This document shows positions 12,367-22,681 of a stretch of DNA of 64,000 bases, piece after piece. The stretch comes from Azorinus chamasolen. Lineage: Eukaryota > Mollusca > Bivalvia > Cardiida > Solecurtidae. The stretch covers positions 77,362,701-77,426,700 of the forward strand of contig OY755241.1 in the NCBI GenBank assembly GCA_963576725.1, given 5' to 3'. The notes beneath the pieces are model-generated. The model did not search any database. It had not been told where the DNA came from and was given only the letters and a program-made list of their open reading frames with translations. Each line of letters starts with the position of its first letter. The stretch's first letter is position 1. A program made the translations under genes and the position numbers.

Positions 12367-12471
12367 TGTCCATGTCCTGTTCGCCACTGCCTCCGGGCTG
12401 TTGACCACCGCCGTCAGATCTTTGACCACTTCTGTCTGTTTGCTGTGAGTGGAAGGGTGACTTTTCTGCTT
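12367..12471 (-). CDS. Gene 2 internal exon, duplicate copy b
   Basis: The acceptor tgttttcag and donor gtatgtgt bound 105 nt, phase 1 in and phase 1 out. The 34 codons read AEKSPFHSQQTDRSGQRS, DGGGQQPGGSGEQDMD. The peptide is polar, glycine/glutamine-rich and probably disordered. It is a diverged duplicate of the exon at 20136-20249: shared positions include AE-SP, TDR-GQRSD and EQDM. Similarity continues about 65 bp into the upstream intron. Because the exon is 1-1, it can be skipped or included without breaking the frame. Confidence 0.7.
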
Positions 12472-12599
12472 CTGAAAACAAACAGATCAAGTATACAATG
12501 TGCAACAAAAGTTAATTATTGTCTTCGTCAGGCAAATGTTGTTATACTTAGTATTAATGGCCTGTTGCTAAAGCAGTGTTTATTACTGAAACCAATATA

Positions 12600-12779
12600 A
12601 ATTCTGAAAGGTGTGATCCCCCGAGAGCAAAAATTGCAACACAAGAAGAGAAAATTGCAGACTCGGTTTTATTGAGTCTGTTCATGAACAGTAATTGAAA
12701 GTGCAACACTGCTCACATCCCCTTGCAATGGCTTAAGCAGTATTCAATTTTCAGAACAAGAAGTACTGAAATTCATGAC
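12600..12779 (+). repeat. Dispersed ~180-bp repeat, copy 1 of 3
   Basis: It starts at 'aaattctgaaaggtgtgatcc' and ends at 'gaacaagaagtactgaaatt'. Internal features are 'gagaaaattgcagactcggt', the stem agactc-gagtct and 'gaaagtgcaacactgctcac'. Two closer copies lie at 56335-56517 and 56615-56799, in the same orientation. Its class is unknown; no terminal inverted repeat or poly-A tail is obvious. Confidence 0.8.
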
Positions 12780-15560
12780 CATAATACAACGCAGATTTTT
12801 GCTATTTAGTTGAAGGTATCAATACTGCACCTCGTTTAGGTCATTTGGCCCATAAATGACGGGAACCTGCAAAGTCGTCATCCTGATTCAATCATGATTG
12901 ATAAAGTGGTATTTCTTGGCATGAAAACCAAGAAGACTCTTGGATACACTTAAACAATGCACAAATAAAAACATAGAAAGCAGGTAATCTCACTTAATAT
13001 AATTTACCAACGCTGTACTTCATGTTATACAGAATTTAGTACAGTCTCCCACTAATGAAGAATACTGAAAGATTCACAAATTTAATTTCACATAAGGTTT
13101 TTGTTTGCTTCTAGAAGCAATTTAAATGGTATTTAATACCCTTGCACGAGAATTTAATAGCACTGGTAGCTGAACATCTAGATATAGTTGTCAACAATGA
13201 ATATCACCTTACATAGAATAAGACAAGTAAATGTGAATTGTGACCCGACATTATCTCAAAATTAGTTGAACAAAAGTGGTGCAAATGATACAGTGACAAT
13301 ACAATTGTCCAAAATAAACAAGAGGGTCATGGCCCTCAATATTGCTCACCTGAGTTATAGTGATATAAAGCACAATCTTAATTTTTCAGCAGACAACATT
13401 TCTATCCGAGTGTTAAACTGAGTATTATCTCATATTATTAGCACAATTTGGATTTTGATTTGATGTCAAATAATTGTCTGATCAAGATCCAAACTGTTTA
13501 AAACTGTTGGTATTTTTTCTTAGGTTAAAATGCCTAAAACTTATTTTCGAGAAATTCAAACAGATAACAATTCTGAAGCAGATGATAAACTCTACCTACA
13601 GTATAATACAGCTGAACTTTTATCAAGCTGAACTATACAATAGGTACATTGATAGAGGCTCTCTTATTGACATCTGGCTGCTTAATGCAGGGTATACATA
13701 TGAAATCAAAGGCCTGAACAGCCATAATTGCTTTCGAGTTTGATAAGGATGTTAAGTGTAAGGGAAGAAGTTGCTGTACATGTTAATCACCATTTTTGAC
13801 GTCTTGGAATTGTTTAATGTAATACTAAAAATATGACAGACTGTAGCAACAGTCAAACCATAAGCAAAGTGGTTATTAGTAACACTCAGACAGTCCTTGA
13901 CCTCAACAAGTCAGAAATGCAATGCTGAGTGACAGTGTCCATCTTTCAATTCATATCAAAGCAATATCAAATGCTGTTGTGTATTTCAAAGCACTACCCT
14001 CCTTATTAATTACGAATCCTAGAATTTTAACTACAGTTTAGACAATGTAGTATGAAATTTTAGTTAAATTTTGTTCGGGTTTATATACATGTATGCAAAC
14101 ACACACACACATTAATCCAAAATCTTGGTTGATTCATAATGATATCAAATGTACAGTAAATTCCTAATAATCCATATGATGTTTTATCCTATCAAAACTC
14201 CACCATGAATTCCACTGATCATAAACTTATATGAATCCCAACTTTTATATTCCAATTTATTCTTGAAATTTGGACTGACAGCATTTTGTTATTAACACTC
14301 AAGATTACAGATAAATCATTTTCAAATGAATTCTATAATTGTTCTATCATTACTGGGTCTATTCAAAATAGCCAAACGGAGACTAACCCCTGTAACTATA
14401 CATGATCAGAGTAGACACTGTTTTACACCTTTTTAAAATATAACTTAATTTCCATCAGATCAGGATATTGATGGCCAAGAATGATATCATCTCTGGCTAT
14501 TTCATATCAAATTTGTTGTCAAATGTTCTTTGCTATGACATCTCCCAGGGTTTTTTCTTTGATTTTAGGGAAAGGGCATGGCCTTACCGGAGGGGAAAAA
14601 TAAGCGTGAAATGAATGCTTATGGGGAAAAGGTCAGAAAATATCAACATAACATGTTCATATTTTCTCTATCAAGTGACAGTACAATTCAATTAAAAGCA
14701 TTTCATGCAGTTCTGATAATTTAATGGTCTTTTTCTTGTGTGTTTTTTCTGCAACTGCATAACGCTTGGCTATTACTAAAATTGTAAACACGTCATCAAT
14801 TAGTTCACATCTGTGTACTCTAAATGGTGATATCGAGCTACTTTCGGTTTTAACGATATCCCGGCAGACGGCACCTGTAAGACGGCACCTGTCACAAAAT
14901 TAGCATGCTGTCTTACTGGTCATTAATGAGACTAGTCATCAATGAGTTTTCATAAAAACCCATTATAAATCAGAAATCACAGTAAATCTCAACTATTCCA
15001 TTAACCAAGACAAATATGATCGGACTTTTGGTAGATAAAGATATCATCGGCATTTTTTGTAAATGAAGAAGCCTACATGTATGTCTCGCATTTTTGCGAT
15101 GACAATGGCATGAATGGAAAGTTCCATCTCGGTTTGTGGAGAAACTAATTAAATCCATTGTAGAGAGTAATACGCATACTAGCCTGTTAACACTGCAAGA
15201 GAAGTTGGCATTTCTATCGTGTTTCATCAGTAAAATTACGCTAATAGAAAGAAATTGTTGTGGTACTGCTGGTATGAAAGCGAAAGTACAGACACTGCGA
15301 TTCATAAACGCTATACGGATTACTCGGATCTCTAGGTTAGACGGGTGTATAGAAATGCGGTTAGCGTTTTATCACGTACACGGTGTCGATATAAAAAAAA
15401 TCCCTCTCCCTCCCTATCGGCGGAGAGGTAATTGATCAATGAAAAACACAACAGGTTTTCTAGTTGGGAAGTCTTTGCTATCGGTGGAGAAGAAATTTAT
15501 AATTTACAGACAAGCTATCGCTGCTGTAGAAACGCCAATGTGTTGCGAAAACAATGTTTA
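12780..15560. other. Gene 2 intron; no gene recognised
   Basis: Mostly unique AT-rich sequence. The 5' end of a family F element (acaagaGGGTCATGGCCCtc plus gctcacctgag) survives at 13318-13352 with no recognisable body. 14.8-15.5 kb is relatively rich in CpG and contains the direct pair gacggcacctgt(aa)gacggcacctgt near 14870-14892. Open frames at 15136-15435 (plus) and 14970-15305 (minus) overlap each other; neither resembles a known protein. Confidence 0.4.
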
Positions 15561-15676
15561 ACTAAACACCAGGAATGAGGTTCATATACGCGTATATGAT
15601 AAATGCTGATTTTCAAGCTTGCGCAACTCATATCCGCGGATATGAACTTCATATCTGGTCGGATCCGGTGTTTAGT
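15561..15676. repeat. 116-bp inverted structure with two perfect 18-bp palindromes
   Basis: The ends actaaacacc (15561-15570) and ggtgtttagt (15667-15676) are complementary. Inside are two perfect palindromes, TCATATACGCGTATATGA at 15582-15599 and TCATATCCGCGGATATGA at 15628-15645, which match each other except at four central-region positions. It may be a tiny foldback element or a dimeric protein-binding site. Confidence 0.6.
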
Positions 15677-16134
15677 CATACCGATATTCTTTCGCGTTTT
15701 TTGGGAGTATATTCAATAATTCAAACTTTTAAAAGGTTGATCTTGTGTAGACTAGAAGTTATCTGACAAAGCGAAGTGTTATTAAATGCATGAAAAGTAA
15801 ATAAATTAATGAACAATTTACAACAAAACTAGTTTAGAATTGAAGAGAACTATTTTCTCTTGCGCATGTTCACAAGAAATAGTGAACTCTTTGCCGTAAA
15901 AACGACCGATCGCTATATTGCATTCTTCGAAAGCAATAAAAAGGTTTTTAGAGATTTCTGCAACAGGATCTTCTCAATCTAAAATGAATATTTCTTACTT
16001 TGTAGTATTTGTCTAAACATAAGCCTGGTTTCACTGTACATTACTGGGGTCAATCCTATTACTGTTATGCAACTGTCAAGCTGCCATAGCTACAGGGAAA
16101 CCTTAGAAAATAGTAGTTTGCTGGATTTCTGACG

Positions 16135-16433
16135 TGACTAAAAGTAAAAACCTAACAAGGCAGGCCAATTGTGACCTAAGGACTACCATATTTACAACAT
16201 TCGTAAATATATACATGGTAATTCTATACACCAAATATCTAAGCTCTGACCCAGTTCTGCATGGTTCCACTAAATATGAACAATTTCATCAAATTCCATT
16301 CACTAGTGTCAGAGGAAATGTCATTTGAAGTAAATGTGAATGGACGGACAGACGAACGGATGGACAGATGGACGACTAAAGGTGAGTGGTCAAAATAGCT
16401 CACCTTAAGCCTTTGGCTCAAGTGAGCTAAAAA
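16135..16433 (+). mobile_element. Truncated family F element (3' part)
   Basis: One diverged core precedes a ggacggacagacgaacgg tract. The 3' hairpin is AGCTCACCTTAAGCCTTTGG followed by ctcaagtgagctaaaaa. The 5' hairpin is missing. Confidence 0.6.
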
Positions 16434-16666
16434 TTGCTTGATAGATAGAATTCAACAGACTGAGTTAAATAATTTGTAAAATATGTGTTCTTTAAAATGC
16501 CTTCCTATGCATAACATTGTTTTCGTAGAATAATGTTGGCAATAGATACCATCCTAAAATGATGGGTGTTTTGCCTATAAAGTTTAACTCTTAGACATAT
16601 GGATACTACTATTGTGTTAACATAACTATAAACAAAGCTATGTGGGAATATACAAACATTGAAGAA

Positions 16667-17447
16667 AACAAGTGGGCCAGACTGGCCCTGACATCGCTCA
16701 CCAGACAAGCAGAGGAGAAGTTTTCACTATATGTTTCTATAGAAAACTGGCCACCCCTGGGGCGGGGCCAATTTTGACCCAAGAGGCATAATTTATATAA
16801 CTTTTGTAGAGGACCTAACTATGATGCTATGTGCCAAATATGAAAGCTGAGATCCTTTAAGTTTCAGGACAGAAGATATTCAAAGTTTTACTATATGTTT
16901 CTATTGAAAACTGACCACCCCTGGTAATTTTGTAGAGGACCTGAACATGATGCTTTTTGCAAAATATGAAAGCTGAGAACCTTTCAGTTTCAGAGGAGAA
17001 GACTTTCAGAAGTTTTCACTATTTGTTTCTGTTCAAAACTGGCCACCCTTGGGGCAAGCCAATTTTGACCCCAGGGGCATAATTTATATAACTTTTGTAG
17101 AGGACCTGAACATGATGCTATGTGCCAAATATGAAAGCTGAGAACCTTCCAGTTTCAGAGGAGAAGATTTTCAAAGTTTTACTATTTGTTACTATAGAAA
17201 ACAAGGCACTCCTGGGGTGGGGCCAATTTTGACCCCAGTGCATAATTTATATAACTTTTGTAGAGGACCTACAGATGATGTACTGTACCAAAGATGAAAG
17301 CTGAGAACCCTGTAGATTCAGAGGAGAAGATGTTTAAAGGTTCAAAATGTTGATGCTCAACGACCGATGACGCACACCGCACGCCGACAGACATCAGGTG
17401 ATCACAAGAGCTTACCCTGAGCACAAAAGTGCTCTGGTGAGCTAAAA
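16667..17447 (+). mobile_element. Tandem-core element, family F, copy 4
   Basis: The 5' end is aacaagtGGGCCAGACTGGCCC then gctcaccagac. Four to five cores of the 'cacccctggggcggggccaa' type follow, one of them internally shortened near 16925. The 3' end is acgccgacagacatc, a hairpin with CTCTGGTGAGC, then taaaa. Confidence 0.8.
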
Positions 17448-18083
17448 GTCTTGTTTCCATAAGTATATAAACTCTGAATTATTCAAAATTTTCATCAAAT
17501 GCTAAAAGTCAGAAAATAGATTCTCTTAGAATTGAAAACAAAAATACTTAATATGTAGCACATTTAGTGTGCTACATAATTTACATGCTTCATACAGACT
17601 TTCCCAACACAAAATCAAGACCTTTTTTAGGGCCTCCATTCACTAAATTTAGGATCTCAAACTGTCATAGCTTAACAGTATGTTTTTCACTAAAACTCAT
17701 TTTAAATAAGAAGTACGCTTACACCTACCTTATACCCAAACTGCTTTCAGCTCTGTTATCTTGTCACTGATCTTACTTTCCAGCTTTGTATTTAGAACAC
17801 TTTTCTCTTTTGCCTTTACCCCTAAGAGCATTGGATTTGGCTGTGAGAAAAATTTCTCTCATTTCCTGGTGGGGGAGGAACAGTAAAATTAAACACATCC
17901 ATGCCTCTTTGCGTAGAATGACATTGATTGTTTTGTATTTTTCACCTTTCTCATATGACCACAACGCACCCTCTCCCATCTTACCAAGAACTATTGATTT
18001 ATGAAACATTTTACAATACGCCTTTGAAAGGCTACGCAGTCAGGTTTTCAGTAATTCATCTGTTTGGTACAAAGTTTACAGTA
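17448..18083. other. No gene recognised; downstream of a possible first exon
   Basis: Unique sequence with opposite-strand open frames at 17773-18009 and 17786-18004, which mirror each other. Neither shows a recognisable motif. Confidence 0.35.
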
Positions 18084-18254
18084 TTACACAAGGGCCCCTC
18101 GACCTGGAAGGTTTACATTCAGTTTCACGAAATCGTCACCAATTATCACTTTTCTCGTTTCTTTACCAAATGTCACCGTCATGTCTTTCTCCAGCCATCT
18201 TGCGTAGAACTTATTTTTCACAATGTTTTCGTAATCTCTGCCTGTGCTTCTCAT
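18084..18254 (-). CDS. Possible first coding exon (56-codon frame or spliced at 18167)
   Basis: ATG at 18254-18252 opens a frame to TAA at 18084-18086. It includes MRSTGRDYENIVKNKFYARW and LEKDMTVTFGKETRKVIIGD. The donor caaatg|gtaaag (read on minus, exon edge 18167) would end the exon in phase 1 after 29 codons. That is exactly the phase needed by the exon at 12367-12471, so it could be an alternative first exon of gene 2. A second ATG with good context (gcaagatggctgg, near 18200) opens another frame. Codon composition looks protein-like, but no family is recognised. Confidence 0.3.
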   Translation of the reverse strand: MRSTGRDYENIVKNKFYARWLEKDMTVTFGKETRKVIIGDDFVKLNVNLPGRGALV

Positions 18255-18339
18255 TTTTTACTTACATTCAGATTAATTGACAGTACAGATACAGAACTTC
18301 ATAACAGGGACGCCATATTGAAATGTTGAACAAACACTG

Positions 18340-18362
18340 TATAATACGTGTGTTTTGATTGG
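18340..18362 (-). promoter_or_regulatory. Candidate core promoter: CCAAT box and TATA-like element
   Basis: Read on the minus strand, CCAAT (18362-18358) is followed about 12 bp later by TATTATA (18346-18340) and then, about 20 bp on, by aatatggcgtccctg. The order and spacing suit a minus-strand promoter for the possible first exon below 18330. Motif-level evidence only. Confidence 0.3.
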
Positions 18363-18674
18363 CTGTAGGACTAGAGTCTCGTTATTCGATTAGCTGAACC
18401 GAAATCTCGCTGTTAACGTGATAAACATTATTAATCAAACAATAGTTCCAGATGAAGTTGCCCAATATCAGCGAATAATAAGTTCCCGGATGAAACAAAA
18501 ACCACTGAATTCCGCGGAAAGTTCTCATCCCTGAATTATCTAACGTGTAAGTTTTAGGGCCAGTGTCAACAAATATATGGCCTTTTTAGGGCCCATCTTC
18601 AAATTTAGGGGCTTTTCAAGACACCCATCCAAATTTAGGGCCTTTTCAAGACTGTGCGAACCATGATAAACTGA

Positions 18675-20110
18675 CACAAGAGTACCGCATACGGTACATA
18701 ATACGCCCACTTGCAAACTTTCTTCGATTCAACATGCCTTATAAGTGTTGACATTTTCTAAGCTGTGCTTCAGATCTTGATTTCCATATAAATGTGGTAT
18801 AATAATAAAGGTGATACTATTCTTTAAAAAAATGAAGTGAATATCTTATTAAATAAAAAAGTTACAGCTAATCCTCATTTTTATAGATTTTTGTACAGTG
18901 CAACGACCATAACTTTAGAATAAAATGACATATCAACCCCCCCCCCCCCCCCCCCCCAATATATGTGAAAATTCACATTAAGGTTTAACCATATAAAAAA
19001 AATTGAAGTAAATATCATTTCAAATGAAAAGGTTATGGCCATCCTCATATTTGCATTATTTTTTTAAGTGCAAGGGCCATAACTCTGAAACAACAAATCA
19101 AATGATCCTCAGAATCGACTTAGCTTCAGGTCTTGATGCATTAAACATGTGTATGAAGTTTCATTAATATCTGTCTAACAGTTTTGCCAGAAAAAAGCGG
19201 ACAAACTATTTGCATATATTTGCATTTTTTTTAAGTAAAAGGGCAATAACGACGAAACGAAAAATCAAATGAACCTCAAAATCGACTCAGCATCAGATCT
19301 TGATGCATTAAACATTTTTGTGAAGTTTCATTAATATCTGTCAAATAGTTTTCCCAGAAAACAGCGGACAAACTATTTGCATGTATTTGCATTATTTTTT
19401 AAGTAAAAGGGCCATAACTCCGAAACGACAAATCAAATGAACCTCAGAATCGACTCAGCTTCAGATCTTGATGCATTAATTAAACATATGTGTGAAGTTT
19501 CATTAATATCTCTCAAATAGTTTTCCCAGAAAACAGCGGACAAACTATTTGCATATTTTTAAGGACATTTTAGGGCCATAACTCTGAAATGAAAAATCAA
19601 ATGAACATCAGAATCAGCTCAGCTTCAGATCTTGATGCATTTAACATTTGTGTGAAGTTTCATTAATATCTGTCAAAACGTTCTCCCAGAAAACAGCGGA
19701 CAAACTATTTGCATATTTTTAAAGGACAAGGGCCATAACTCCGAAACGACAAATCAAATGAACCTCAGAATCAACTCAGCTTCAGATCTTGATGCATTAC
19801 AAATTTGTGTGAAGTTTCATTAATATCTGTCAAATAGTTTTCCCAGAAAACAGCGGACAAACTATTTGCATGTATTTGCATTATTTTTTAAGTAAAAGGG
19901 CCATAACTCTGAAACGACAAATCAAATGAACTTCAGAATCGACTCAGCTTCAGGTCTTGATGCATTTAACATTTGTGTGAAGTTTCATTAATATTTGTCA
20001 AATAGTTTTCCCAGAAAACAGCGGACAAACAAAATGTTGACGGACGAACGAACGAACGGACGGACAGGGCCACGACAATATACGACCACCTTTATTAGGT
20101 GGGCGTATAA
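18675..20110 (+). mobile_element. Family G element, copy 3
   Basis: It has the same 5' hairpin (accgcatacggt), ATACGCCCAC arm, tandem cores and 3' acgaacgaacggacggac with GTGGGCGTATAA. A homopolymer C run of about 21 lies at 18937-18957. The 3' end lies 25 bp from the donor of the gene 2 exon at 20136. Confidence 0.85.
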
Positions 20111-20135
20111 TAAACACACACACTGAAAAACATAC

Positions 20136-20249
20136 CACAGTCTGACTCCATGTCCTGTTCATCATGGGCTCTGGGCTGTGGAACACCACTGTCAGACCTT
20201 TGACCATTTCTGTCTGTTCCCTGTGTTTGGGATGGTGACATTTCTGCTT
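20136..20249 (-). CDS. Gene 2 internal exon, duplicate copy a
   Basis: The acceptor ttcgctttcag and donor gtatgttttt bound 114 nt, phase 1 to 1. The 37 codons include AEMSPSQTQGTDRNGQRSDS and GVPQPRAHDEQDMESDC. The peptide is polar, serine/glutamine-rich and probably unstructured. It is the paralogous partner of the exon at 12367-12471. Conservation of splice sites, phase and the intron just upstream supports a real duplicated exon rather than a stray open frame. The donor is separated from a family G element end by only about 25 bp. Confidence 0.7.
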
Positions 20250-20315
20250 CTGAAAGCGAACAGACCAAGTATGCAATGTGGACCATGTGTATAAAATTGT
20301 CATCATCAGGCACAT

Positions 20316-21900
20316 GTTGTATACAAAAATCTCAGCAATGCAACGAAACCAGGTTGTCAAGGTTTTACCGAATAATTATATAAACGTTTTACCGAATAAT
20401 TATATAAACAGACTACTTTTGCAATAATTAGTGTATCATAAGTATATGAAAATAGCAAGGGCACCACACATTTGACAAGACATGTCTAAATTTACACCAC
20501 TGACCCCACAAATTTCCAATTTAAGTTATTGACCGGGGACTGTTTTTCTATTTTAAGTAACAGTTACCTCGGCTTGACATTGACCCGAGAACTCCAACAT
20601 ACAAGTCTAAGGTAGGTCTTCACGTTTACAAGCTTGCTAAATATAAAGTACTTTTTAAAATAATTGGTCTATCCAACTTAAGTTAATGACTGGAAACTCT
20701 TTTCTATTTTAGTAAGTTATCTTGACCTTGATCCAAGAACTCTAAAATACAACCCCATGCTAGGCTTTCATTCATATCAGCTTGCAAATTACAAAGTTTA
20801 GTTAAAATTGCTATATCCAAACTTAACTTATTAGCCAGAAACCGTTTTTCCATTTTTAGTAACAGCGACCTTGACCTTTGCTGGATAGCACCTAAATATA
20901 ATTCCATGGTAAATAAGATATTTTTAGAGTTGAAGTGAGCATCTTATCTGAAGCCTTGTTCAATACGATCGGACTCATCATACCTGGAGCTTTGTCAAAA
21001 TCCCCAAACTTATGACATTCATTTAAAATTACCAACTGACTTTGACTAGACCTTTTGTACTTTCATATCCATTGCATAATCCCAGTTTCCTCAGATAGTT
21101 TATAAAGCCAGTTTATAAAGCCAAAATATTGTAAGTGTAATAAAGCCAGTTTATAAAGCCAAAATATTGTAAGTGTAAAATATTTTCTCACATTAATCAG
21201 ACGAAATATCAGTGAATTGTAATGTTGCTGCAATAAGGTTGTGACTGCATCTGAAAATCAAATGCATTCATCATCTTATCACATTGGCATATCTATAAAA
21301 AAAAAAAAAAAAACCCTAGAAGATTCAGCAGTACAAAGTACATGACATCCTGGATTCCGTGATGCAAAACTCTAAATTGCAACATGTAAATGAAGTTTAA
21401 CAAGAAAATAGGAAAAAGGATAATAACTTAAAAAAATATATTGATGCCAGAGTTATGGTCCCTGCGCATGGTTCTTCCTCTCATCAAATTCTTTCAATAT
21501 TATATATGCAATCTCATTTCATAACTTTAAATTCCATATTACTATATACAGAACCAGAAATGGTGTCAAAGCCACCTGATGCTCGCCTGTTTAAAAGTTG
21601 AGTCTAAAACGTGTCATATTAAACACAAAAAAATCTTTCAATTTAAACTTAACTGCATCAATATCACAACTAAAGGGCAACCAAATACCAATTTTCATCA
21701 ATTTAAAAAGATTGTTAAATAATACAGGGTTACAGATAAGGTTTTGATGAAATTGAGTATTTACTCCTTGATTTTTTACAGAATTGGGTATGAAATTTGC
21801 AATTTTTATTGGGTATTGGCAGTTTTCGTATTTGGGTATTATTCATATTCTCATTAGGTATTCTAATTTTTTTTTGCTTTTTGCTATATTTATTTGATTT
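20316..21900. other. Gene 2 intron; diverged repeats, no gene seen
   Basis: 20500-20930 holds three weak repeats with 'ccttgacctttg' and 'aaccgtttttc' motifs. 21095-21180 has a short tandem duplication of 'aaagccagtttataaagcca' and 'aatattgtaagtgtaa'. A poly-A run of about 15 is at 21298. 21410-21560 is one family H-like core. Confidence 0.45.
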
Positions 21901-21949
21901 GTGTTACTCATTGTTTTGAAAAACACTATCGTCAACGGAGGCATAAAAA

Positions 21950-22505
21950 TGATGTCACGATCTACATATAACATATGAGGTAAAGGAAAGCAATGCAAAT
22001 GCTCTTAAAATTTTTGTCACACATATGTTCACTTCGTAAACAATAGACATGAAAAATTTGAACTCAATCGGTGAAGAAATGTAGAATTTTGCGAAACAAG
22101 GTTTTTTTTTAAGTTGAATCAGGGTCAATAACTCCATTATCCTTGAGATAACTCTCATGAATTTTATGTCACACACACCTACACATTGTAAGCAATTCAC
22201 ATGCAAAATTTGAACTGAATTGATGAAGAAATGTACAAGTAGTTTGCGACACAATATTTTCGAAGTTGAATCAGAGGCAATAACTCCATAACCCTTGAGA
22301 TAACTCTTGTGAATTTTATGTTACGCGCATCTACACAGTGATAGCAATGTACATGTGAATCTGTGACAAAATGTAGAAGTAGTTCGCTCCACAAGATTTG
22401 GATGGACAGACAGACAGATTGATCAATCAACCGACCGACCAAGCAAATGACCGACCAACCGACTCCTATATACCTCCTCTCAAACTTCGTTTGCAGATGT
22501 ATAAC
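21950..22505 (+). mobile_element. Diverged tandem-core element with CCGA microsatellite
   Basis: Two cores of about 150-170 bp share 'aatttgaact', 'tgaagaaatgta', 'aagttgaatcag', 'aataactccat' and 'cttgagataactct'. They precede 'gacagacagacagattgatc', a ccgaccgacc tract, and 'ctcctctcaaacttcgtttgc' at the end. It has the same layout as families F-H, but I could not fix the 5' end. Confidence 0.55.
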
Positions 22506-22681
22506 AATCAAACACCACAGAAACTTTACATTTAACATGACTTATGCACTTTAACAAGTTCTCTAATGATGCCTAAGCTTGTCGGCTGGATCCGTTGTAG
22601 AATCACACAAAGGTATAAGTATTATGTAGCACTTCGATGTGCTACCTATACAGACACACACTCTCTCTCTCATGCACACAA

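Noticed and set aside
15136..15435. 99-codon plus-strand open frame
   Set aside because: It is mirrored by a 111-codon frame on the other strand, has no recognised motif and no clear splice sites.
17786..18329. 72- and 133-codon plus-strand open frames
   Set aside because: They overlap minus-strand frames with better start and splice context, and composition is not protein-like.
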